DNA of 64,000 bases from the NCBI RefSeq assembly GCF_025200925.1, contig NZ_CP104174.1:868001-932000 (forward strand). The letters are read 5' to 3'. Positions 56,987-64,000 of this stretch are shown piece after piece (within the stretch, counting starts at the first letter, position 1; each line of letters starts with the position of its first letter). The notes beneath the pieces were generated by a model. That model did not search any database. It saw only the letters and a list, made by a program, of their open reading frames with translations, and was not told the DNA's origin. A program made the translations under genes and the position numbers. Origin of the DNA: Bradyrhizobium sp. CB1015. GTDB taxonomy: Bacteria; Pseudomonadota; Alphaproteobacteria; Rhizobiales; Xanthobacteraceae.

Positions 56987-57622
56987 TCACACCTTCTTCG
57001 CTTCCACCGCCATCCGCACCGCGAGCCCAGCCAGCACGGTGCCCATTAGCCAGCGCTGCATCAGCATCCAGCTCGGCCGGTTCGCGAGGAACAGCGCGAT
57101 CGAGCCGGCCGCGAGCGCGATCATCGCGTTGACGCTGACGCTGATCGCGATCTGGATCGCGCCCAGCACCACCGACTGCGTCAGCACGCTGCCGGCCGTG
57201 GGATCGATGAATTGCGGCAGCAGCGCCAGATACAGCATCGCGATCTTCGGGTTGAGCAGGTTGGTGACGAAGCCCATCGCGAACAATTTGCGTGGGCTGT
57301 CGATGGCGAGCTTCCTCACCTGGAACGGCGAACGCCCGCCCGGCTTCACCGCCTGCCAGGCGAGCCACAGCAAATAGCCGGCGCCGGCAAAGCGCAGCGC
57401 GTCGTAAGCGAAGGGAATGGCGAGCAACAGCGCCGTGATGCCGAAGGCCGCGCACAGCATGTAGAACACGAAGCCGAGCGCCACGCCGCCGAGCGAGACG
57501 ATGCCGGCCGCGGGCCCCTGCGTGATCGAGCGCGAGATCAGGTAAATCATGTTCGGTCCCGGCGTGAGCACGAGACCGAGGCAGACGAGGGCAAAGCCGA
57601 GCAGGGCGGAAGTATGGGGCAT
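56987..57622 (-). CDS. LysE-family exporter
   Basis: A 211-residue inner-membrane protein with about six helices. [43 protein letters not shown] is the standard first part of LysE/RhtB transporters, and [17 protein letters not shown] is the second conserved block. It exports amino acids or similar compounds. The substrate is unknown. The frame runs upstream to 57805, but the ATG at 57622 gives the conserved [24 protein letters not shown] start. Confidence 0.92.
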   Translation of the reverse strand: MPHTSALLGFALVCLGLVLTPGPNMIYLISRSITQGPAAGIVSLGGVALGFVFYMLCAAFGITALLLAIPFAYDALRFAGAGYLLWLAWQAVKPGGRSPFQVRKLAIDSPRKLFAMGFVTNLLNPKIAMLYLALLPQFIDPTAGSVLTQSVVLGAIQIAISVSVNAMIALAAGSIALFLANRPSWMLMQRWLMGTVLAGLAVRMAVEAKKV

Positions 57623-57761
57623 GGGTGAACCGGTGCGGAGATGCAAAGGTTCTAATATGCGAAGGGCGGCGGCGCCATCGCGCAATTGCCCGGAGGACAA
57701 TTGAGTTCTTGCGCCGGTGTGCTCCCTCGCCCCGCCCTTGCGGGGAGAGGTGAAGAGAGCG

Positions 57762-60700
57762 CTAATGCGCCTCGTCCCAATTGTTCGCGGCGCGGGCGTC
57801 GACATGCAGCGGCACCGAGAGCAGCACGGCCGGGAACGGCGCGTCCTGCATCACCTTCTGCACGACGGGGAGCGTTGCCTCGACCTCGTCGTCCGGCACC
57901 TCGAAGATCAACTCGTCGTGCACCTGGAGCAGCATCTGCGCCGCGAGCTTCTTCGCGGCCAGCGCATCCTCCACGCGCGTCATGGCGCGGCGGATGATGT
58001 CGGCGGCAGTGCCCTGGAGCCGCGCGTTGATCGCGGCGCGCTCGTTGAAGGCGCGCACCGAGGCGTTGGACGCCTTGATGTCGGGGTAGTGACATTTGCG
58101 GCCGAACAGCGTGGTGACGTAGCCGTGGTTGCGGCAGAAGTCGCGCGTCTCGTCCATGTAGGCGCGGATGCCGGGGAAGCGCTCGAAATATTTCCTGATG
58201 TAGGCGGAAGCTTCCTCGCGCGCGATGCCGAGCTGGTTGGCGAGGCCGAACGCGGAGATGCCGTAGATGATGCCGAAATTGATCGCTTTCGCGCGGCGGC
58301 GGATCTCGCTCGGCATGCCCTTGATCGGCACGCCGAACATTTCCGACGCGGTCATGGCGTGAATGTCGAGCCCGTCGCGGAAGGCCTGCTTCAGCACGGG
58401 AATGTCGGCGATCTCGGCGAGCAGTCGCAGCTCGATCTGTGAATAATCGGCGGAGACCAGCTTGTGCCCGGGCGTGGCGATGAAGGCGCGGCGGATCTTG
58501 CGGCCGTCCTCGGTGCGCACCGGAATGTTCTGCAGATTCGGCTCGTTCGATGACAAGCGCCCGGTCGTGGTCGCAGCCAGTGCGTAGGTGGTGTGCACGC
58601 GGTGGGTCTGCGGATTGACGTAGGTCGGCAGCGCGTCGGTGTAGGTCGATTTCAGCTTGGAGACCTGGCGCCATTCCAGAATCTTCTTCGGGAAGTCGTG
58701 GCCCTGCTCGGCGAGATCATCGAGCACCTGTGCGGTGGTCGACCACGCGCCGGTCTTGGTCTTGGTGCCGCCGGGCAATCCCATCTTGCCGAACAGGATG
58801 TCGCCGATCTGCTTGGGACTGCCGACATTGACCGGCTCGCCCGCGATCTCCTGGATCTCGGCCTCGACGCGCGCTGCGGTCTGGGCGAAGTCGCCGGAGA
58901 GACGCGACAGGACCTGGCGGTCGATCGAGATGCCGCGCCGCTCCATGCGCGCAAGCACCGATACCAGCGGCCGCTCCAGCGTCTCGTAGACCGCACTCAT
59001 GTGCTCGGAAACCAGGCGCGGCTTCAGCACGCGCCAGACCCGCAAGGCGATGTCGACGCCTTCGGCCGATAGCGGTGCGGCCTTGTCGACCGGCACCTGG
59101 TCGAAGGTGATCTTGCCCTTGCCGCTGCCGAGCAGCTCGCTTTCCTTCAGCATCGCATGACCGAACCAGCGCTCCGACAGCGATTCCAGCGCATGCGAGC
59201 CGCGACCGGCGTCGAGCACGTAGGAAATCAGGAGCGCATCGTCGATGTTGCGCAAGGTGATGCCGTGCTGTGCCAGCATCACGGCAGTGAACTTGAGGTC
59301 GAAGCCGATCTTGAGGATGCCCGCCGATTCCAGCACCGGCCGCAACGCTTGCAGCGCGTCGTCATGCTTGACCTGGTCCGGCGCGAGGCCCGCATCGAAC
59401 AGGCCGGCGCCACCGCCGGATTGCTTGTGTGCCAGCGGCACGTAGCAGGCTTCGTTCGGCGCCAGCGCCAGCGCGATGCCGCAGAGATCGGCCTGCATCG
59501 GATCGATCGAGCTCGCTCTGGTCTCGATCGCGACATGGCCGGCATCATGGATGCGCGCGATGAAGCCGTCGAGCTCCTTCAGGGTCTTGATGGTCTGGTA
59601 TTTGCCGCGATCGACCGGAAGCTTGCGCAGCGCCTCTTCGCGCGCGGCGGCGAGCGAGATCGGCGCCCCCTTCGGGCTCGCAGTCTTGTCCTCCTTGCCC
59701 GCCGCCTTGTTGGGCTGGTTCGGTCGGGCTGGCGCCGGCGTTCCCGTGCCTGGTGCCGGCACGACGTCCGAGGGTGGCAGCGTCGTGAACACGCTGGCGC
59801 CGCTGGCATAGCCGGGATCGGCGTCGACATTGGCGGGATCGATCTGCGCGTATTCGGCGACGCGCCGCGTCAGCGTCGTGAATTCCATGGCCTTGAGGAA
59901 GGCGATCAGCTTGCGTGCGTCGGGCTCGTGGACGGCGAGGTCGTCCAGCGGCACCTCGAGCTCGACCTTGTCGTCGAGCAGCACGAGCTGCCGCGAGATG
60001 CGCGCCTTCTCCGCGTTCTCGAGCAGCGCCTCGCGCCGCTTCGGCTGCTTGATCTCGCCGGCGCGAAACAGCAATTGGTCGAGATCGCCATATTCGGTGA
60101 TCAGCTGCGCCGCGGTCTTGACGCCGATGCCGGGCACGCCCGGCACGTTGTCGGTGGAATCGCCCGCGAGCGCCTGCACCTCGACCACCTTGTTCGGCGG
60201 CACGCCGAACTTCTCGATCACCTCTGATATGCCGATGCGGCGGTCCTTCATGGTGTCGTACATGGTGACGCAATCGGTGACCAGCTGCATCAGGTCCTTG
60301 TCGGACGACACGATGGTGGCGCTGGCGCCGCGCTCGCAGGCCTGTCGCACATAGGTCGCGATGAGATCGTCGGCCTCGAAGCCGGTCTGTTCCAGGCAGG
60401 GCAGGTCGAAGGCGCGCACCGCCTCGCGGATCAGCGCGAATTGCGGAATGAGATCATCGGGGGCGGGCGGCCGGTGCGCCTTGTAGTCCGGATAGATCTT
60501 GTTGCGGAAGGTGATCTCCGACTTGTCGAAGATGATGGCGAGATGCGTGGGCCTGTTGTCCTCGGGCATCTCGCGGAGCAGCTTCCATAGCATGTTGCAG
60601 AAGCCGAGCACGGCGTTGACCTGGAGCCCGTCGGACTTGCGGTTCAGCGGCGGCAGCGCGTGATAGGCGCGGAAAATGTAGGAGGAACCGTCGACCAGGA

Positions 60701-60854
60701 ACACGTGATCGCCCTTGCCGGCAGCCTTGGCTGCGACTGGTTTGGCCGCGACCGGTTTGGCAGCAGCTGTCGCGGCGGGCTTGGCATCGGCGGCGGCTTT
60801 GGGCGCGGCCTTGGTGTCAGCTTTGGCGGTGGTCTTCGGGGATGTTTTTCGCAT
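57762..60854 (-). CDS. polA: DNA polymerase I, proofreading residues replaced
   Basis: A 1030-residue repair polymerase. A Lys/Ala/Pro-rich N-terminal extension (about 1-48) precedes the 5' nuclease domain (DGSSYIFRAYHALP, EADDLIATYV, SSDKDLMQL, DSTDNVPGVPG). The 3'-5' exonuclease fold is present, but its four metal ligands are all changed: E444, R446, T523 and G599 stand where E. coli has D355, E357, D424 and D501. The polymerase motifs DYSQIELRL, RRRAKAINFGIIYG and VHDELIFEV are intact. It should polymerise and remove RNA primers but not proofread. The start is ATG 60854. Confidence 0.95.
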   Translation of the reverse strand: MRKTSPKTTAKADTKAAPKAAADAKPAATAAAKPVAAKPVAAKAAGKGDHVFLVDGSSYIFRAYHALPPLNRKSDGLQVNAVLGFCNMLWKLLREMPEDNRPTHLAIIFDKSEITFRNKIYPDYKAHRPPAPDDLIPQFALIREAVRAFDLPCLEQTGFEADDLIATYVRQACERGASATIVSSDKDLMQLVTDCVTMYDTMKDRRIGISEVIEKFGVPPNKVVEVQALAGDSTDNVPGVPGIGVKTAAQLITEYGDLDQLLFRAGEIKQPKRREALLENAEKARISRQLVLLDDKVELEVPLDDLAVHEPDARKLIAFLKAMEFTTLTRRVAEYAQIDPANVDADPGYASGASVFTTLPPSDVVPAPGTGTPAPARPNQPNKAAGKEDKTASPKGAPISLAAAREEALRKLPVDRGKYQTIKTLKELDGFIARIHDAGHVAIETRASSIDPMQADLCGIALALAPNEACYVPLAHKQSGGGAGLFDAGLAPDQVKHDDALQALRPVLESAGILKIGFDLKFTAVMLAQHGITLRNIDDALLISYVLDAGRGSHALESLSERWFGHAMLKESELLGSGKGKITFDQVPVDKAAPLSAEGVDIALRVWRVLKPRLVSEHMSAVYETLERPLVSVLARMERRGISIDRQVLSRLSGDFAQTAARVEAEIQEIAGEPVNVGSPKQIGDILFGKMGLPGGTKTKTGAWSTTAQVLDDLAEQGHDFPKKILEWRQVSKLKSTYTDALPTYVNPQTHRVHTTYALAATTTGRLSSNEPNLQNIPVRTEDGRKIRRAFIATPGHKLVSADYSQIELRLLAEIADIPVLKQAFRDGLDIHAMTASEMFGVPIKGMPSEIRRRAKAINFGIIYGISAFGLANQLGIAREEASAYIRKYFERFPGIRAYMDETRDFCRNHGYVTTLFGRKCHYPDIKASNASVRAFNERAAINARLQGTAADIIRRAMTRVEDALAAKKLAAQMLLQVHDELIFEVPDDEVEATLPVVQKVMQDAPFPAVLLSVPLHVDARAANNWDEAH

Positions 60855-60985
60855 GGCCGCAATGTATGAATTTTTGCGGGCTTTGACAGCCTTGGAAGCG
60901 GGATTTTTGGCGCGATTCCCACACCTGTTGTCGTCCCCGCGAAAGCGGGGCCCATGACAATAGGGAGAAGCTTGGCGAGGGCTGG

Positions 60986-62053
60986 CTACTCCGCCGCCTG
61001 CAGCCGCACGCCCGCCTTCTTCGGTGCAATCCAGAATGCCTCTGGCCGCTCGAACAGGAAGTTCGCACCAAGCCACAACGCAATCCGCCAGATCGCCAGC
61101 GCACCGAGCACGCCGGCGATAGTGACGAGCAGCGACACCGTGCCGACATCGGCAATGACGCCCGTGCGCAGCAGCAGCGTCCGCGTCGCTGCCATCGGCA
61201 GGAAGAAGGCGAGATAGATCACGATCGAATGCTCGCCGCAGAAGCGGAGGAAGTTGAGCCAGTGCGCCCGCGCGAGCAGCGTGCCCGTCGCGATGATGGC
61301 GCAGGCGCCGGCGAAGCCGAGCGCGAGCGAGACGATCGCCCACTCGCTGGCGCCCGCTGCGACGAGGCCGGCATTGACCAGCGCCCATATAGCGAGCGCT
61401 GCAAGCGCCAGGGCCGGATGCTTTCGCGCACGATCCGACCGGGCGAACACGTAAGGTGCGAACAAATAGCCCGAATAGAAATAGACGAAGCGTGCGCAGA
61501 ACTCGTCGATGACGGTCCAGCCGGTCGTGATGCGCGCGGTCTCCAGCGCGGCGGCGACCAGCCAGATCGCGAGCGGCGGGACCTTGCGTGTCAGTTTCGT
61601 GACGATGAAGAAGACCGGCAACAGATAGATGAACCACAGCGTGCCGAACGGCTCGATGAAGGATTCGAGGTACAGGAAGCCGACCGCGCCCCAGCTGGTC
61701 TCCGCGGCAAAGGCTGGCGCCTTGAAGCCGAATTGGATTGTCACCCAGACGACATAGAAATAGGCGAAATGCACCACCTTGCGGTCGAGATAGGTTCGCC
61801 AGTCCCGATCGATCACCAGAGACAGGAACAAGCCCGAAATCAGGAAGAAATCCGGCATCCGGAACGGCTTTGCGAAGGCCACGACGGCATGCATGAAACC
61901 GGTCTGCCCGGCGGCAAGCTCGACCCCAAGCACCGAATGCATCATCACGACCATGACGATGCAGATGCCCTTGGCGTAATCGACCCAGTCGATACGCGCG
62001 GCCGAAGCGGCCGTGGAAGGGCTGGCCGCCGCGATTGTGCCTGATCGTGCCAT
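60986..62053 (-). CDS. Acyltransferase 3 (OafA-like) family protein
   Basis: A 355-residue inner-membrane protein with about ten helices. RIDWVDYAKGICIVMVVMMHSVLG is the family's signature start, with the catalytic-type histidine in MMHS. MPDFFLISGLFLS and ESFIEPFGTLWFIYLLPVFF are also typical. Such enzymes transfer acyl groups to envelope sugars. The acceptor is unknown. It is upstream of polA on the same strand by about 130 bases, and divergent from the UDP-glucose dehydrogenase. Confidence 0.88.
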   Translation of the reverse strand: MARSGTIAAASPSTAASAARIDWVDYAKGICIVMVVMMHSVLGVELAAGQTGFMHAVVAFAKPFRMPDFFLISGLFLSLVIDRDWRTYLDRKVVHFAYFYVVWVTIQFGFKAPAFAAETSWGAVGFLYLESFIEPFGTLWFIYLLPVFFIVTKLTRKVPPLAIWLVAAALETARITTGWTVIDEFCARFVYFYSGYLFAPYVFARSDRARKHPALALAALAIWALVNAGLVAAGASEWAIVSLALGFAGACAIIATGTLLARAHWLNFLRFCGEHSIVIYLAFFLPMAATRTLLLRTGVIADVGTVSLLVTIAGVLGALAIWRIALWLGANFLFERPEAFWIAPKKAGVRLQAAE

Positions 62054-62247
62054 GGTGTCCCTTTTCGAGGCGCGTTCCGCCCGTCCCTGTGTGGGCGTGG
62101 GGCAGTTTGGAGCCCAGTGGTTTCCGACTGCTTTACCGGTTCAAATCGCGGGCCGGTTTTTGCATGCGGACTGTTCCATGGCCTCGGGAAAATGCTAAAC
62201 CGCCCCGGATTGGGCTTCCGTTAACCAAGCTGGAACAAGGATTTTTC

Positions 62248-63564
62248 ATGCGAATTGCGATGATCGGCACGGGCTATGTGGGACTGGTGTCCGGTGCCTG
62301 CTTTGCGGATTTCGGCCACGACGTCACCTGCGTCGACAAGGACGAGAGAAAGATCGCGGCACTGCATCGCGGCGAGATCCCGATCTACGAGCCTGGCCTC
62401 GACGAGCTGGTCGCCAACAACGTGAAGGCCAAGCGGCTCGACTTCACCACCGACCTGAAGCAGCCGGTGGCCGATGCCGACGCCGTGTTCATCGCGGTCG
62501 GTACGCCCTCGCGTCGCGGCGACGGTCATGCCGACCTGTCTTACGTCTATGCCGCCGCGAAAGAGATCGCGCAGTCGCTGCAAGGCTTCACCGTGGTGGT
62601 GACGAAATCGACCGTGCCGGTCGGTACCGGCGACGAGGTCGAGCGCATCATCCGCGAGGCCAACCCGTCAGCCGATGTGGTGGTCGCCTCCAATCCCGAG
62701 TTCCTGCGCGAGGGCGCGGCGATCCGCGATTTCAAATTCCCCGACCGCATCGTGGTCGGCACTTCCGACGAGCGCGGCCGCAAGGTGATGGGCGACATCT
62801 ACCGGCCGCTGTCGTTGAACCAGGCGCCGTTGATGTTCACCGCGCGCCGCACCGCCGAGATGATCAAATACGCTGCCAACGCTTTCCTGGCGACCAAGAT
62901 CACCTTCATCAACGAGATCGCCGACCTGTCCGAGAAGGCGGGGGCCAACGTTCAGGAGGTCGCGCGCGGCATTGGCCTCGACAACCGCATCGGCACCAAG
63001 TTCCTGCATGCCGGTCCCGGTTTCGGCGGCTCGTGCTTCCCGAAGGACACCAAGGCCTTGATCAAGATCGCGCAGGACTACGACGTGAACCTGCGCATCG
63101 TCGAATCGGTGCTGGCGGTCAACGAGAACCGCAAGCGCGCGATGGCGCGCAAGGTGAGCCAGGCGCTCGGCGGCAATTTGCGCGGCAAGACCGTCGCGGT
63201 GCTCGGCCTCACCTTCAAGCCCGACACCGACGACATGCGCGATGCGCCGTCGATCCCGCTGGTGACAGGCCTGATCGACATGGGCGCGAAGGTGAAGGCG
63301 TTCGACCCCGTCGGCATGGAGCAGGCCAAGGGCGAGCTGCCCGATATCACCTATTGCGAGGACGCCTATGTCTGCGCGCAAGGCGCCGACGCGCTCGTCA
63401 TCGTCACCGAATGGGTGCAGTTCCGCGCGCTCGATCTCGACCGGCTGAAGGCGACCATGGCGCAGCCGGTCGTCGTCGACCTCCGCAACATCTACCGCCC
63501 TGAGGACATGGAAGCCGCCGGCTTCACCTATGAGAGCGTCGGGCGGCCGGCGGTGCAGGGCTGA
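62248..63564 (+). CDS. UDP-glucose 6-dehydrogenase
   Basis: A 438-residue enzyme that oxidises UDP-glucose to UDP-glucuronate for exopolysaccharide or capsule. The NAD-binding start is MRIAMIGTGYVGLVSGACFADFGHDVTCVD. The catalytic cysteine is C263 in GFGGSCFPKDTKAL. NPEFLREGAAIRDFKFPDRIVVG and LGLTFKPDTDDMRDAPS are the standard later motifs. The ATG at 62248 has AACAAGGA 7 bases upstream. In rhizobia the gene is often rkpK or ugd. The acyltransferase gene next to it also suggests surface polysaccharide work. Confidence 0.95.
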   Translation: MRIAMIGTGYVGLVSGACFADFGHDVTCVDKDERKIAALHRGEIPIYEPGLDELVANNVKAKRLDFTTDLKQPVADADAVFIAVGTPSRRGDGHADLSYVYAAAKEIAQSLQGFTVVVTKSTVPVGTGDEVERIIREANPSADVVVASNPEFLREGAAIRDFKFPDRIVVGTSDERGRKVMGDIYRPLSLNQAPLMFTARRTAEMIKYAANAFLATKITFINEIADLSEKAGANVQEVARGIGLDNRIGTKFLHAGPGFGGSCFPKDTKALIKIAQDYDVNLRIVESVLAVNENRKRAMARKVSQALGGNLRGKTVAVLGLTFKPDTDDMRDAPSIPLVTGLIDMGAKVKAFDPVGMEQAKGELPDITYCEDAYVCAQGADALVIVTEWVQFRALDLDRLKATMAQPVVVDLRNIYRPEDMEAAGFTYESVGRPAVQG

Positions 63565-63591
63565 TCGTTACACATTTTCGTTCAACGAAAT

Positions 63592-63719
63592 CGTCATGGC
63601 CGGGCTTGTCCCGGCCATCCACGTCTTGTTCACTCTCGCCTGAAAGAACGTGGATGCCCGGGCCTTCGTCTCGCCGAAGCGGCTTCGGCCGCGCAGGCGG
63701 GACAAGGCCGGGCATGACG
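63592..63719. repeat. CGTCATGGCCGGG palindromic element, copy 4 (inverted, with insert)
   Basis: 128 bases. The arms are swapped relative to the other copies: it starts CGTCATGGCCGGG and ends GGCCGGGCATGACG. A run of about 37 bases around GCCGAAGCGGCTTCGGC sits within the second arm (about 63664-63700). It fills the gap between the UDP-glucose dehydrogenase and hrpB. Confidence 0.88.
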
Positions 63720-63732
63720 ACCGGATGTTTCC

Positions 63733-64000
63733 TTGCCCCGCAGCTTCGACACGCCCCTCCCGATCGACGCCGTGCTCGACGATTTGTCGCGCACGCTGGA
63801 GGCGCATAACGCCGCCGTGCTGGTGGCCCCTCCCGGCGCCGGCAAGACCACGCGCGTGCCGCTGGCCTTGCTCGATGCGCCCTGGGCCAAGGACAAGAAG
63901 ATCATCGTGCTGGAGCCGCGCCGCATCGCCGCGCGCGCCAGTGCCGACCGCATGGCCAAATCGCTCGGCGAGCGCGCTGGCGAAACCGTCGGCTATCGTG
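63733..64000 (+). CDS. hrpB: ATP-dependent helicase HrpB, N-terminal part
   Basis: The coding frame runs off the window end. The 89 visible residues show the HrpB start: [18 protein letters not shown], then the P-loop [21 protein letters not shown] and the motif I-a stretch [19 protein letters not shown]. HrpB is a DEAH-type RNA/DNA helicase of unknown biological role. The start may be TTG 63733 or GTG 63771; a stop codon at 63715 bounds the frame upstream. Confidence 0.9.
   Translation, partial: MPRSFDTPLPIDAVLDDLSRTLEAHNAAVLVAPPGAGKTTRVPLALLDAPWAKDKKIIVLEPRRIAARASADRMAKSLGERAGETVGYR

Overview
The window looks like chromosomal DNA of a GC-rich alphaproteobacterium, most likely Bradyrhizobium or a close relative. 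The signs are a chvI-chvG-hprK-EIIA-HPr cluster close to pckA, a GAAC-N7-GAAC LexA box, FixK/FNR-type boxes of the TTGA-N6-TCAA kind, a VSK-initiated 187-residue PyrE, and many long palindromic intergenic repeats of the type that crowd Bradyrhizobium genomes. I see no rRNA, tRNA, CRISPR array, phage module or insertion sequence. The genes are mostly housekeeping, transport and envelope functions and are densely packed. This organism assignment is an inference from gene content.

Layout. 1-7430: end of a K+/H+ antiporter, modABC molybdate uptake (minus strand), a murein endopeptidase and a PAS-PAS-GGDEF-EAL protein. 7547-8954: a small secreted protein with a duplicated HHYTGGP motif, divergent from a DUF2933/methyltransferase pair; each side carries a FixK-type box at the expected distance. 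9064-14513: an envelope operon of OpgC, an ABC ATPase, an FtsX-type permease and an HlyD adaptor. 14561-19882: two GNAT acetyltransferases, a serine hydrolase, a secreted TPR protein, GrpB and a repeat-rich gene-poor stretch. 20243-26107: lepA, then a secreted caspase-like protein with two YARHG domains whose stop overlaps the start of an M15 peptidase, then an ArnT-like glycosyltransferase.

26226-35761: the regulatory phosphotransferase and ChvG-ChvI signalling cluster, a HugZ-like protein, a secreted TPR-CHAT protease and pckA with a classic terminator. 36021-46338: thioesterase, glycogen phosphorylase, a LysR/EamA divergent pair, a TauE exporter with its TIGR02186 partner, a periplasmic solute-binding protein, a SCO1 copper chaperone and a ClpP-like secreted protein. 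46604-54291: flavin dehydrogenase, LpqC esterase, RidA, SnoaL-like protein, then a DNA-repair patch (Lhr-like helicase, PdeM nuclease and an orphan gene behind a perfect LexA box). 54423-64000: DUF2865 protein, pyrE, GST, LysE exporter, polA, an acyltransferase, UDP-glucose dehydrogenase and the start of hrpB.

The most interesting signals are the twin FixK promoters, the LexA-boxed orphan, a repeat that supplies the start codon of pdeM, the loss of all four metal ligands in the PolA proofreading domain, the two exported clan-CD protease-like proteins with a TPR-only relative, the OpgC-ABC-FtsX-HlyD operon, and two unrelated arrays of 14-bp tandem repeats that both sit just after a stop codon.
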